DNA from: Thysanoteuthis rhombus
Lineage: Eukaryota > Mollusca > Cephalopoda > Oegopsida > Thysanoteuthidae
Reading direction: 5' to 3'
NCBI GenBank assembly: GCA_963457665.1
Contig: OY735216.1
Coordinates: 40,924,294 to 40,988,293, forward strand
Length of the DNA stretch: 64,000 nt
A program made the translations under genes and the position numbers. The notes under the pieces were generated by a model, which saw only the letters and a list, made by a program, of their open reading frames with translations, did not search any database and was not told the origin of the DNA. Positions 35,043-43,695 of this stretch are shown here, one piece after another (position 1 is the stretch's first letter; each line of letters opens with the position of its first letter).

Positions 35043-35294
35043 AAATTAGATCTAGTATTTATTACAATAGTTTATACGAACTGAGTGTAAGTATAAAGAT
35101 TGTAGACAACTTTAGTGATCACTATAGCGATCCATAAACTTTCTCTTGTGGACTGTCATTTCGCTGATGGATGCCGTTATCTCCCTTTAGGAAATTAGTC
35201 ATGTTGAGATGGACGGAAATTTGAAATGTTCATCTCAATGTTTACCTGAATTAGTAAAATAGTCAAATAATAAGCACTTCTGAGATTGATACAT
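9731..35294 (-). CDS. MALT1: MALT1 paracaspase, 16 coding exons, 792 aa
   Basis: Arg-specific cysteine protease and scaffold of CARD-BCL10-MALT1 signalling (family knowledge). Exons, 5' to 3' on the minus strand: 35294-35246, 33126-32973, 30976-30813, 26591-26405, 26249-26146, 24773-24622, 21907-21805, 19576-19445, 19264-19103, 18363-17976, 15047-14979, 14141-14020, 13426-13274, 12383-12226, 10618-10535, 9928-9731. All have AG/GT borders and the phases agree; total 2379 nt. Domains: death domain about 18-122; Ig-like modules about 123-220, 220-305 and 305-400, each with a W and a D-x-G-x-Y-x-C motif (DSGTYCC, DSGEYRC, DAGIYFC); caspase-like 404-640 with His478 (YYAGHG) and Cys529 (LDICR); acidic residues Asp428, Asp527 and Glu563 sit where the Arg-binding S1 pocket is in human MALT1; C-terminal Ig-like about 648-775. 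The 69-nt exon 14979-15047 restores the loop after Cys529. The protein ends soon after the last Ig-like domain, without the long tail of human MALT1. The start Met at 35294 is uncertain because the frame stays open upstream. Confidence 0.93.
13500..13735. repeat. repeat family G, palindromic cluster (MALT1 intron)
   Basis: Three related stretches: CACACATTAATGAAATATTT (13545-13565), GCACATTAACGAAATATTTC (13630-13650) and the inverted form CATTTCATTAATGTGTGGCA (13690-13710). The last two form a stem around TGCCAGGAAAATTTTCC. Related pieces lie at 18635-18660 and 18805-18850, also facing each other. Confidence 0.55.
13795..13860 (-). mobile_element. tRNA-like SINE fragment (MALT1 intron)
   Basis: On the minus strand GTCAGCTTAGTGATCC resembles an A box and GGTTCAAGTCTGG a B box at the right spacing. 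Too diverged and too short to be a functional tRNA gene. Confidence 0.45.
14310..14610 (-). repeat. repeat family A, copy 2 (MALT1 intron)
   Basis: Inverted relative to copy 1: GTGATCAAT...AAAATTGG, AATAAGTTACTTTTCTCG, AACATAAACTTGATTGTAAATTGA, then a C10/G9 mirror run. It is followed by a short repeat-B-like piece (14600-14720). Confidence 0.65.
15170..15350. repeat. repeat family C fragments (pogo-like MITE)
   Basis: CAATACCTTGAAAAGAGCAG and its inverted partner CAAGGTATTACTGCAC match the ends of the element at 62382-62582. The adjacent TTTTGAACAATACAGAAAAT recurs at about 27520. Confidence 0.5.
17062..17099. repeat. (TA)n microsatellite
   Basis: Nineteen TA units in a MALT1 intron. Confidence 0.95.
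19690..20070 (-). repeat. repeat family F, copy 1 (MALT1 intron)
   Basis: Read on the minus strand it matches 29820-30235 on plus: AGTGTGACATCTATT, CATGATAGAATATCCAAGG and, near the far end, AACTTATGGTTCTTGTTT. A third, partial copy is at 51715-51810. No coding content; microsatellite-like AGG/AAG runs in the middle. Confidence 0.65.
20608..20825. repeat. repeat family E, copy 2
   Basis: Matches 16085-16300: GCCCATCAAAATAAGGCCC, CAAGTCTGTAAACAAAACA, GGCCAGGAGTGTGGGAAC and a final TTTGGTGGCTACGGTGGTTC. Lies in the intron between Ig-domain exons. Confidence 0.6.
22608..23000 (-). repeat. repeat family A, copy 3, ending in a (GCCA)n run
   Basis: Begins GGTTAGTTACTCAATAGAAAC (inverted end of copy 1), continues with GTGATCAATT, TTTGTTGGGCAGAGATCAC and AGCATAAACTTACATTGCAA, and ends at six to seven GCCA units (22963-22991). 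Confidence 0.75.
24022..24385. repeat. three tandem units of ~117 bp (MALT1 intron)
   Basis: Units start with GTGCAAATTTTCAA at about 24023, 24140 and 24258 and end with GAGAGAGGAATCT...CTTGGCTGG. They contain GATAGACACAGACACTC. A fragment, CTCAAAGAGAGAGGAACCTG, is also at about 27565. Probably local amplification of an older repeat related to family E. Confidence 0.85.
25235..25620. mobile_element. fold-back element, second copy of the 385-705 family
   Basis: The left end AAATTTTCATGACTCC with TACCTTCATCTATTTGC mirrors the right side AATTAAGATGAAGGTATG and GTAGTCATAAAAATTT. The interior has GTCATAAGTTTGATTCTCA, the same B-box-like core as at about 555-580. Confidence 0.6.
27160..27450 (+). 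pseudogene. 3' end of a LINE reverse-transcriptase ORF, decayed
   Basis: The frame TKTRGHGRKLQVQTSTGLRE and NFFSIRVTSLWNVF matches the C-terminal tail typical of non-LTR retrotransposon ORF2 proteins (basic RGHxxKL block, then FSxRVxxxWN). It runs into stops at about 27363. Truncated at its 5' end, in a MALT1 intron. Confidence 0.7.
27736..28660. mobile_element. hAT-like non-autonomous element with a nested insert
   Basis: Ends TAGTGGTCACCAAACTTT and (inverted) CAGTAGTATTCAAACTGAG, the pattern of hAT termini. The flanking 8-mers TTCTGAAA (27728-27735) and CTCTGAAA (28661-28668) differ by one base, fitting an 8-bp target duplication. No transposase. Family D (27854-28288) sits inside. Confidence 0.65.
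27854..28288 (+). mobile_element. repeat family D: Tc1/mariner-type MITE, TA-flanked
   Basis: Inverted ends CAGTGGATTC ... GAATCCACT with TA on both sides. The 435-bp interior is non-coding and matches 8640-8990 and 4475-4605. Inserted within the hAT-like element, so it is younger. Confidence 0.65.
29185..29365 (-). repeat. repeat family A, diverged copy
   Basis: AAGCACAAACTCACACTGTAA then AATTGAACTCACC and GTGAGCTTTTCAAAAACC parallel copy 3. Part of it (29240-29350) is also similar to 29000-29100. Confidence 0.4.
29815..30235 (+). repeat. repeat family F, copy 2
   Basis: Matches 19690-20070 in inverted orientation; includes GTGTGATGTCATCAAG, TTTCATGATAGAATGTAC and the end AACTTATGGTTCTTGTTTTC. 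A T9/A19 run lies at about 30010-30040. Confidence 0.65.
31222..31600 (-). repeat. repeat family A, copy 4 (MALT1 intron)
   Basis: Starts GGTTAGTCACTCAATAGAAAC, then GTGATTAATTGAAAAATTGG and AGCATGAATTTACATCTCAA, as in copy 3. Confidence 0.75.
31795..32600 (-). pseudogene. LINE reverse-transcriptase 3' fragment, decayed
   Basis: On the minus strand, in pieces: ITWRDHKTEQYIRRKTEVEG, IRKLKWQWAGMLHGR and WRRLGKIYVQ. This matches the C-terminal region of LINE ORF2 proteins (KWQWAGH motif followed by W-x-x-x-G-x-x-YVQ). Several stops. A (GATGAT)n run at about 31798-31819 lies where the 3' tail is expected. Confidence 0.65.
32590..32700 (+). mobile_element. tRNA-derived SINE
   Basis: CATGGCCTAGTGG is a good A box and GGTCACGAGTTCAATCC a good B box, about 40 bases apart, followed by a non-tRNA tail. 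It cannot be a working tRNA because the acceptor and anticodon stems do not close. Orientation opposite to MALT1. Confidence 0.7.
33127..35245. other. MALT1 first intron, no recognised elements
   Basis: 33380-34350 is pyrimidine-rich and less AT-rich than its surroundings, with short open frames that resemble nothing I know. A T32 run lies at 35006-35037. GTTATCTCCC, the recurrent mollusc-type motif, is at about 35167. Confidence 0.5.
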
Positions 35295-35344
35295 CTTTTC
35301 TGTGTCTGGTGGTCTAATAATTTGACTCGGTTTACAATGGAAGC
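35246..35344 (-). other. first recognised MALT1 exon; frame open to its 5' acceptor
   Basis: A strong acceptor (ttttctgtgccag) precedes 35344 and a donor (ggtaaac) follows 35246. The 99-nt exon has no stop in the MALT1 frame: FHCKPSQIIRPPDTEK lies before the Met at 35294. So either translation starts at this Met, or an upstream exon supplies the start. One candidate is a 13-nt coding piece, ATGCGTCAGGCCG then GTAAAA, at 36670-36658, which would join in frame (MRQA-G). Neither can be settled without a transcript. Confidence 0.6.
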
Positions 35345-36670
35345 CTGGCACAGAAAAGAGTTAGTATGTGAATTTAGAAAGATAATGTATGGTTTGTTTT
35401 TTCATTATGGTTAATAATGTTTCTTACTACTCTGAGTTTGTTGTGTGAAGATTTGGTTTTAGAGCAAAACAACACGAGAAAAAAATGTTTGTCCGACTGT
35501 GTCATGTGAATTCTAATGTCCAAGTTCGTTATTAGTATTTTTAAGAGAGACTTCTTTAAAATACTTGAAACATAACGAGAGTGCCGAAAAAAGTCACATA
35601 AAGTTTGTTCCCCAAATGGTAAAGGGTAACAGGGCATTTCGGACCACCACCCAAGCTATTGAATTATTTGAAAATATTCATTTTTAGGTTGGGGGGTGTC
35701 TAACTTGATTCAACATCGCATTGTACGTGAGTACATGGAAAGTTACTGCTTCTTGCGGTGAACATCAAAATTAGTTTCTTTTCTAAACTTTTGTATCGGG
35801 TATCTTTCGGAAATGGTCGCCAAGGATGTCGACCCTCTCTAAAAGCATCTATGAAATATTGGACCCAGGATTACATCATTTGATATATATACATATACAT
35901 ATATTACGAAAATATCAAATTATTTGTATGAGTTTATGTTTCGTTGAAGATTTCAAGATAATTCTTTTTAATTTCATTTGATTTCTCGCAATAATCCACA
36001 TTAAAACCTGATGAAAAAAAATCATTTTAGTTAAAAAAAAAATACAAAACAACATTTTAGTTAAATTTAAATAGAACCCCGCACACCTAATTGCACCAGT
36101 TGAATTCAATGGTGTTACCTTCATGTTTTGAATATTTTCTGTATTGTATGCTGTCCACCCGAATCAGTTAATCAACTCCGACGTTTTCTTTATTTGTTGA
36201 TTGTCTGTATCAAATGATAATACCGAATTTACTCTTTTAATTATTATGGTGGATCTGGATACAATAAGAAACAAAAATAAATTGGAGGATTTCTCCAAAT
36301 CGAAGATATAAAAAGAGAAAAGAAGAATTTTTTTTTATCTATTCATTTATTCATAAATAAATCTATGTAAAATTATTCATGAATACATCCAATGTTGTTC
36401 TTTCCTCTAATATCTAATTTAATAGAATCCTGTCCCACAGTTTATTCCAACGGTTACTTGCAGTATGCGAGCGAAGTAAGTGTAAAACATAAAACAAGTT
36501 TAAGTAAGATTGTTTTTGTGTGTATTATGTCAACAGAAATTATTTTTTTAGTTGATAATATTCTTTAATCCTTCATCTATTTGATAGAATCTATCAACAA
36601 CCCCGAAGTTTCATAACGATAAAATTAAATAGATTTCATATTTCAAGTGTTTTTTACCGGCCTGACGCAT

Positions 36671-38020
36671 TTTGTCAAAAGTCCGTGGAGGTCCCCAACT
36701 TAACTTTTCCTAGGAAAAAAAATATCGTCTTCAGAAGTTATTCGCAAAATTAAGGGCGGAACAAAGAGTTCAACAACATTTTTCAGAACTTTTCCAACAA
36801 AAAAATATGACGAAAATTCACCCAACATAAAAACACAAAACGATTGACTAAATATTCAACAACTTTTCCGACAAAAAATATCCTGTTCGCAAACTAAACC
36901 ACTCTGAATATTCGCAAACTTGAAATAAAACAATACTTGAATAATCAATTAACTTAAATTATTGATTAATCTTCTCGTCCGAATCGTCCAGGTTAGTGGA
37001 CCGAATCGTCTATAAACTTGGTAAAGTTCAGTGAAAATAAGCATCAAAATTATAATTACTTCTCTTCCACGAGTACATTTCCTTTACACTTATTCACCAA
37101 AAAAAAAAAAAAATTCTTCTGTAGTAAATCAAATAAATAATTTCTCACCCATGTCTGAAATCATGTCACGTTATTTCCATATTTTTCAACAAGAACTTAT
37201 TTTGTCAAAACCCGGATATCTTTTGTTAATGAAAAAAAGTTGATTATAAACGGTGTTGACCGTAAACCTGTGGACCTCGATCACATCCATATTCAAGTTC
37301 ATTTACAAAGTAAGCATATACCCGTCGAAGTTGACAGTGTTAACTGTGTATGGGATCGGCACTAAAAAGCCTAGAGCTATCTTATTAGGTAATTTTATTT
37401 CAATAATTCAAGTATTCTGACTTTATGGCTTATAGATGGTAATTATATGTAAATTTTCTTGTCTAAAATCAACGAAAATTATGCGATTTTTAGTTGGCAA
37501 CGTCCAAATAAAAAAAACATTGGAACACAACGAAATGGAGCAAAAATAGTGTTTTGACAAGTCGAGTCCAAAATGAGTTAACTCCCCTGAGTAATACTTT
37601 CAAGAAAGCGGAACAAAATATTCCCTCCACCATTCTTCTTTCATGTAAACACAACGTTTCGGCCAATCCATTCTACGGCCTTCTGCAGATTAACTATACA
37701 TGTGATGGTAGTAAACAGAATTTTTCCCTCTAATTTTGCAACGCTTATAACGAGACTGTTTTCCTATACTTTTCTTTTCCTAGTCAGGTCTTGATTCCCA
37801 TTATCGTCTTGCTTTGCAGCCAGTCGGTGAAAAAATTGCTCAGTTGGTAATAAAAGCATGAAATTTGGCACAAAAATTCTTTGATGAGTACTTATCATTT
37901 TCAGATATGGTGGAAATCTCAAACTCTCCGTCTAAAACAACTGTTGCTAAGAAATTCATCTTCCATAGCAATAGCATATGTACACGTATGTAATCAGTTG
38001 ATTTTGCTTTTTCAGATTAT
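36671..38020. other. gene-poor stretch upstream of MALT1
   Basis: No coding exon recognised. 37640-37695 holds ACAACGTTTCGGCCAATCC...CTACGGCCTTCTGCAG, related to the SINE tail at 53240-53290. Any MALT1 promoter would lie here or just below 36.7 kb; no clear core promoter is visible. Confidence 0.5.
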
Positions 38021-38029
38021 TATCCTAAC

Positions 38030-39865
38030 CCAAGCTCCATCACATCTACAAGATCATTTTGTGGCATAGTCATATCCCTGTTTCAGAATATTCCAACTGA
38101 CTATTTGATCAATGATAAAGAATGTGGTTTCACAAGATTCATTGGTCCAGTGATAGGTCAAAGAAGTGTAACATATTTGCCTGTTACCCGTGTTACGCTA
38201 ACAGATCTGCCAAGTGCTGATGTTTATGTTCTGCAAGCATTAGTGAACTCACATCACACTGTGATTTCCTGAATGAACAGGCAAAATGACTGGCTCGATC
38301 ACATTCAGCAATCCTATACAGGTGAAGTATCTCTCCACTCAAACATGACTTGGGCTGCTTACGGTGCTGATCTTCCATCTATCTATGCAATGTTACCATT
38401 GTTTCCTGCTGAGGTACGTTCTGCAGCAATTTTGCGTCTCTGCTTTGAGATGGTTCAAATGAGAGCGCAACATCCAAATCCTGGTCAGAAGTGCACACCA
38501 GCCATTTTTTGCAAAGATGAAATAATTACAATGGTCTGAAGATTTTGTATGATGAAGATAGATTTGGAGGCCTTCACACCAAGCTTACCTCTTATAAACT
38601 GCTTGGTCATTGGTTGAAAGGCATTATCTGGGCAGAATACCTTTAAGAGGCATAGATCACCACTGCAAGGGTAGCTCAATCGTTTTTTGACTGCATACCA
38701 CATTACGCCCCAAAGAAATTCACATCAAGAAACTGTTTGTTCTCTGTACATTACGCTGAAGAAAGCACAACAGAAGCACGTAGCAAACGATCCAGAGAAA
38801 GATCCTCCACTTACCTTTGAGAACTGGTGCACACAAAGAAGAGTAGAGAGTTGCCAATTTCTTTATTGGTTCACATGTCTCACGCTTGAGCTTCTTGGTC
38901 ATCTGTGACAAGATAAAAAATCTAATCTTTTGGACTGTCTCCAGAAATATGTGACCTCCATGTGTCTGACAAGATCAACCACGGGTGAATATCTTTTGAT
39001 GGTGTAGCATTGATGGGCATATTGTTGCATAACTTTTGGAGACTATGTGTTGAAGATTTTTATACCACATATTGTAGGAGAATACACCTGTAGTGCCCCC
39101 TATACTTTTAGTAAGGAATTAAGTACGAAACTTTACTTTTAGCTTAATATCCAAAACGTCACTTCCTCTGACGACCCCTATAAAATCTCTGGACGCACAT
39201 GGTCCAATGCTCACTTGCTCCAGCACCCCTAGCTGGGTACGCTTCTAGCCTCGGCCTCTGTGGCCGGCCATTCTCTCTTTCCTTCTCCCTGGCCCAATGC
39301 TCCTTGGCACCAGTATTCCTAACTAAAAGTATAGGGGGCACTACACACCCATTAATGACATGTAGATATTGTTTGTGAGCAGTACACTGGAAACAGTCTG
39401 AAGTCAAAAACTAGGAAAAAACGAAGTTCTGCTCAAAGAAGAAGGTTGGTCTCAGCAAGTCTTATGCCAAAGAAGTGGCAACAGTTTCTTAGAGCAGACT
39501 CTGACAAGACTAAGCTTCTAACTCTTGAGCTATGAACAGATGACAATCGCTGTACCTGCAAATCAAGAGCTCATACTCACAGATGGACAATATGTCCTTT
39601 GTATCCTTGTATGAGGAACAAGTAACCTTGCCCCTTGTACTCATGTAGAAGCAGATTCTTAAAGGATGATGCACATTGCCACTGTTGTCATGCAAGGCTT
39701 CAACAAGATAACAGTTGACACAGTTAACACTGATATACTGGTTCCCGCAGTTGCAACCATACAACAGTTGAATGGTGTATAACTCTGGCTTGGCCCCCGG
39801 AATTTCAAGCTTTACCAGTATCTCATGCCTTCAGAATGATACTGTTTCGAGTTTTACACACATTG
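38030..39865 (+). pseudogene. broken copy of a multicopy invertebrate protein family of unknown function
   Basis: Several frames joined by breaks carry one protein: VISLFQNIPTDYLIN, GEVSLHSNMTWAAYGADL (38330), FPAEVRSAAILRLCFEMVQ, then HQETVCSLYITLKKAQQ and ENWCTQRRVESCQFLYWFT (38710-38900), and after 39345 MPKKWQQFLRADSDKTKLL (39465) and WPPEFQALPVSHAF. These motifs match, by pattern, a large uncharacterised protein found in many copies in cnidarian, mollusc and other invertebrate genomes, probably spread by or as a mobile element. There are at least five frame breaks or stops. An inverted-repeat element (39089-39345) is inserted in it. No promoter or intact ORF. The family recognition is from memory of sequence patterns. 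Confidence 0.65.
39089..39345. mobile_element. 257-bp fold-back made of LTR ends, TSD CACC
   Basis: Starts TGTAGTGCCCCCTATAC and ends in the exact reverse complement, GTATAGGGGGCACTACA; the arms match for about 22 bases. CACC flanks both sides (39085-39088, 39346-39349). The left 100 bases match the start of the LTR at 40107 (including ACGACCCCTATAAAA-like TATA sequence) and the middle matches 40500-40580 (GGCCGGCCATTCTCTC). It interrupts the pseudogene. Confidence 0.8.
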
Positions 39866-40106
39866 GTAAGTGTAGGAGGCACATGATGTGCTCACCACAG
39901 TTTTCAATGATTCCCATAATTCTCCAGAACTAATAAAAAATGAAATGGCTTCAACTTCAAAATGTAGCACAATTCTTCGGTATGAAAGAACTAGTATATT
40001 TTGGCCCATTAATGAGACCAGAAATATTCTGTCGACATATAAGGGATGTCAAATGAATGTTAATTTAAATGAAAAGGCACTTGTTTATTATCTTAGTTTA
40101 AACTAA

Positions 40107-41235
40107 TGTTGTGCCCCCTATACTTTTAGTTAGGAATTTAGTACGAAACTCTTCTTTTAGCTAGATATCCAAAACGTCACTTCCTCTGACGACCCCTATA
40201 AAATTCCTGGACGCACGTGGTCCAGTGCTCATTACCTCCCTTTTTCTGGCCTGATCGACGAGATCAAAGTGTAGTATCTGTTCCACGACAGAGCCCAAGG
40301 CGCAGTTACTGACACTTACCCGTCGAATGGGCTTAAGATTGGCGTGTGGGTGGTGTCAAAGACCGAGTGCGCCGGTGCAAGCATTAGCCAATCAGGTTTT
40401 ACTGAGGCTACGTTTGCTAAGCGCATTGGGGAGTCTTTGGACTCGTCCTTGGGCTCTCCCATTATTACTCGGCCCAGCTGCGGGGAATGTGTTACCCCAG
40501 AGCTTCTAGCCCTGGCCTCTGCGGCCGGCCATTCTCTCTCTTTCCTTCTCCCTGGCCCAATGCTTCTTGGCGCGAGTATTCCTAGCTGGCCATGCCTCTG
40601 GCCCCGACCTTTGTGGCTGGCCACTCTTTTCTCATCTCCCTAAGATCGTTATCATGTCGCCAACCCACTGGCTGATCCGATCTTAACCACCGTCTTCACT
40701 TTGTGAAACATGCATGGATAAAACTCCATGTTCTATGCCTGTTTGTCGAGAGTCTAACAGCATCTGAGAATTGCCCCTAAGTTAACTCACTTACTTGGCA
40801 GTAAGGCTCACACGCTGAACCCGGTTTCCACGTATCTGGGAGCAATCCAACCATACGGAATCCACGCGTTCAGACAACTCTGCTACAACTTTGACACCAA
40901 CACTATCAAGACAAGAGAACTCCCACCTTTACAATATCTTCTCCAAACATTACTTCTCACGATCGATCGTATTAAAGTTACCCATACACGTACCTCATCT
41001 TTATTCTTGTATTAAACGTACGTCTCTTGTCTGGCCATAATTCTTGTATATGTTCATTCCTCTTTATTCCAATACACGTCCAACTTCATAATTATCGCGC
41101 ATTTCATTGTTCTCTTCATACAGCTTCCTTCCTTCCACAGCTACAGGGCACTACACATCACCCACGAGGATCCAAAATTCTCGTCTCTCAACAATCCATC
41201 GCTGTTCGGATTCAACAAAGACTTTACATCCTACA
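40107..41235 (+). mobile_element. LTR-like block (probable Gypsy-type), solo or truncated
   Basis: Begins TGTTGTGCCCCC and ends ...CATCCTACA. It is followed at 41239-41248 by TGGTGACTCC, close to a primer-binding site for tRNA-Trp as in CsRn1-type Gypsy elements. A TATA-like CCCCTATAAAA lies at about 40193. GC content is well above the flanks. ACTAA occurs before the block (40102-40106) and again at 41256-41260. No gag or pol follows, so it is a solo LTR or a 5' stub. The open frames inside it are shadows. Exact right end uncertain. Confidence 0.6.
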
Positions 41236-41260
41236 AACTGGTGACTCCTCGCTATACTAA

Positions 41261-43310
41261 GTACTTTAAACTGATAGTGTTTTGTTATCAACAGAGATTA
41301 AATTAAAATATTTTCAAGTGTTTATCAAACCAAAGTATTGAAAAACTCAATATGTGAAGGCTTATTGGCTTGTTATTAGGTTGAAAATATTGCCTGACAA
41401 ACATTGCTAAGGAGAGTTCATTTCAGAATGAATCCATACCAGAAATTTTTCAGTTCACCTTGAAGTATTACTATGTCAATTTTTATGCCTTTATCACCAA
41501 GTGAGCCATTACAAACAAATTTTGCAACAATTGCCCGGACTACATTGAGTTGAACCCTGCATTTGTCTGACTTTACACTTGGACAACATGTTGATTCATG
41601 TTGCTTCTTTGATTTTTCTCAAGTTTCCAACGGTGTTCCCTATTTCTGTTTACCACCACCACCCTATTCCAATAGTACATAGCCAAAACATTGTATTAAC
41701 AGTAAACAACAAGTCATCCTAAAAACTCTATGAATATTAATGACCCTACTCGAAACTACAAAGCATATACCATTTTAAAATTTGATATGTAAACTATTCC
41801 ACTCAATTTTACACAACAGAACAATCAGAACTCCTTAATCATTATTTCAACATGAATTTTTACAAAGTTGCAGACGGCTGTTGAGCAAATGAAGCCACTA
41901 TAAACTTCTTATGAGAGAAGAAGCTTATAAGGCATGAAGCTCCTTTATGCACCCACAATAAGTTAATGACAGAAGTCCAATCAATAAAGGACAAAGAGTG
42001 TTCAATTTTTGGAGATAGTATCCTTGAGGCGCAGGAGTTGACCATACAATAATTCATATAACTGATATGGATATGGTCATTAAATCTTCCTGAGACAAAA
42101 TGTTAAGAAATTCAAAAGAATCCAGTGGTGAGGTGGTTATCAATGTTTCAGAATATTTGTTCAAAAAATTACCTACAGAAACCAATTTAGATTGAAGGAC
42201 CTTTTTTCATTGTACAAATCGATGAGAACGTGTTTGACAAACAGAAAAATCCCCAGGGATGTCAAGTTCCAAGCAGGTTGATTTTGGGCAGATTTAACAA
42301 AACCACCCCTGTCAGATTTTTAAAATTCATCAGAAGTGAAAGAACCCTTTAGCACAAAAAAAGGCAAATGTTTGCTTTAGATTTTGTAAACTCTATTTTA
42401 TTGAAATTTCACAGGGAGATAATCATTAAGACTGACTTATGCTGCTGCTGCTGCTGCTGTTGAAGCTCAAATTTCACCAGCTATTTGAAACTTTTAAATC
42501 ACTTTTTACAACTTAATTCCATGAGTTTATTTGGATAAATAGTATCAGGAATAAATAGCAAAGAAAAAGTGTTTCATGAATTTTCGCTTTTAGTTGCAAA
42601 TGTATATATTTATAGCTGGGGAATATATTTAGATCCAACAAGGAACAAGCTTTATTCTGGGTGATACATTCAATGTATACTGAATTATTACAAGAACTTT
42701 GCCAAAAACGTTGTCAGGGGGTAAAGGTCCTCATTTTACAGGTAAAATTACAGTGAGTATCAAGGAGAATTGAAAAGGAGTTCAAGCATGTTTTGTGAAG
42801 TGAAAAATTTTACTTTTCAACTCATTCAGGCTGGAATGAAATATCTGTATATGAAACTTTTACCAAATGATCAGTTGGTGGGTTTCATACTGACTGAGTT
42901 AAAGTTCCAAATCTTTGAAAACTCATGTGAGAAATACACAAGGGCTTATTTCATTCTAATAAGTAAATACATTTATATTTATATTTTCATTTCTCCGACT
43001 GTGATCCCTGGCAGGAGATAACCAAGAATAATGAGTTTCAAAATTGTAGTCCAGCATTTACAAATTTAATAATAGTCCTAATGCTTTAGAGATATGACAT
43101 TTGCATGATCAGCTGGTCAGAGGCGTATTATTGAATTATTATTGTATGACCCCTGTTAGTCGAGCAAAATTGATAATCTGGCCTGGTTCTGGAACCTAGG
43201 GTGTCGGGAAATCGGTGTTGTACCTGTATATCTGTCCGTTGATTTTTTTTTAGTCACCAATTGTTATATATAGGAATAAGTTTGTAATGAACTGTTCTCA
43301 GAGTGAACTG
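41261..43310. other. intergenic, no gene seen
   Basis: Only short open frames without recognisable content. A (CTG)6 run lies at about 42440-42460, and CAGGGAGATAATC at about 42412 is the recurrent mollusc-type motif. Confidence 0.5.
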
Positions 43311-43314
43311 AGTG

Positions 43315-43695
43315 TAGGTCTCTTCAGTTTTTAAGTAGGTTTGCCTGGCTATCACTCATACAGGACGTACCAATGAAGCTAGAGGGTTGAAAATTTAAAC
43401 ACTTACTCCTTATTATGTCTACAAAAAAAAATTTTTTTCTCTCAGTTCTTCCCAATAATAAATTGGGGAGGTCCAATTTACAATGTAAGTTTATGCTGAA
43501 TTGGTCTTTTAGTTTGTGTCTGGTAACATTCATGCCTGTTTTGCTTCTTTTAAATTCAGACTTTTTTGTGATCACTGCCCAACAAAAGGCAAGAGAAGTA
43601 ACTTATTCATGGATCACTTTTTTTCTCCAATTTTTCAATTGATTACCTCCAAAAGACGTTGGTCACATGACTTTTTTCTCTTGAATGAATAACTA
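43315..43695 (+). repeat. repeat family A, copy 5
   Basis: Well-preserved copy: TCTTCAGTTTTTAAGTAGG, GCTGAATTGGTCTTTTAGTT, GATCACTGCCCAACAAAAGG, CAATTTTTCAATTGATTACC, then GTTGGTCACATGAC. Confidence 0.8.

Noticed and set aside
40316..40643. Overlapping open frames on both strands of about 60-100 codons
   Set aside because: They lie in the GC-richer LTR block and resemble nothing; open by base composition.
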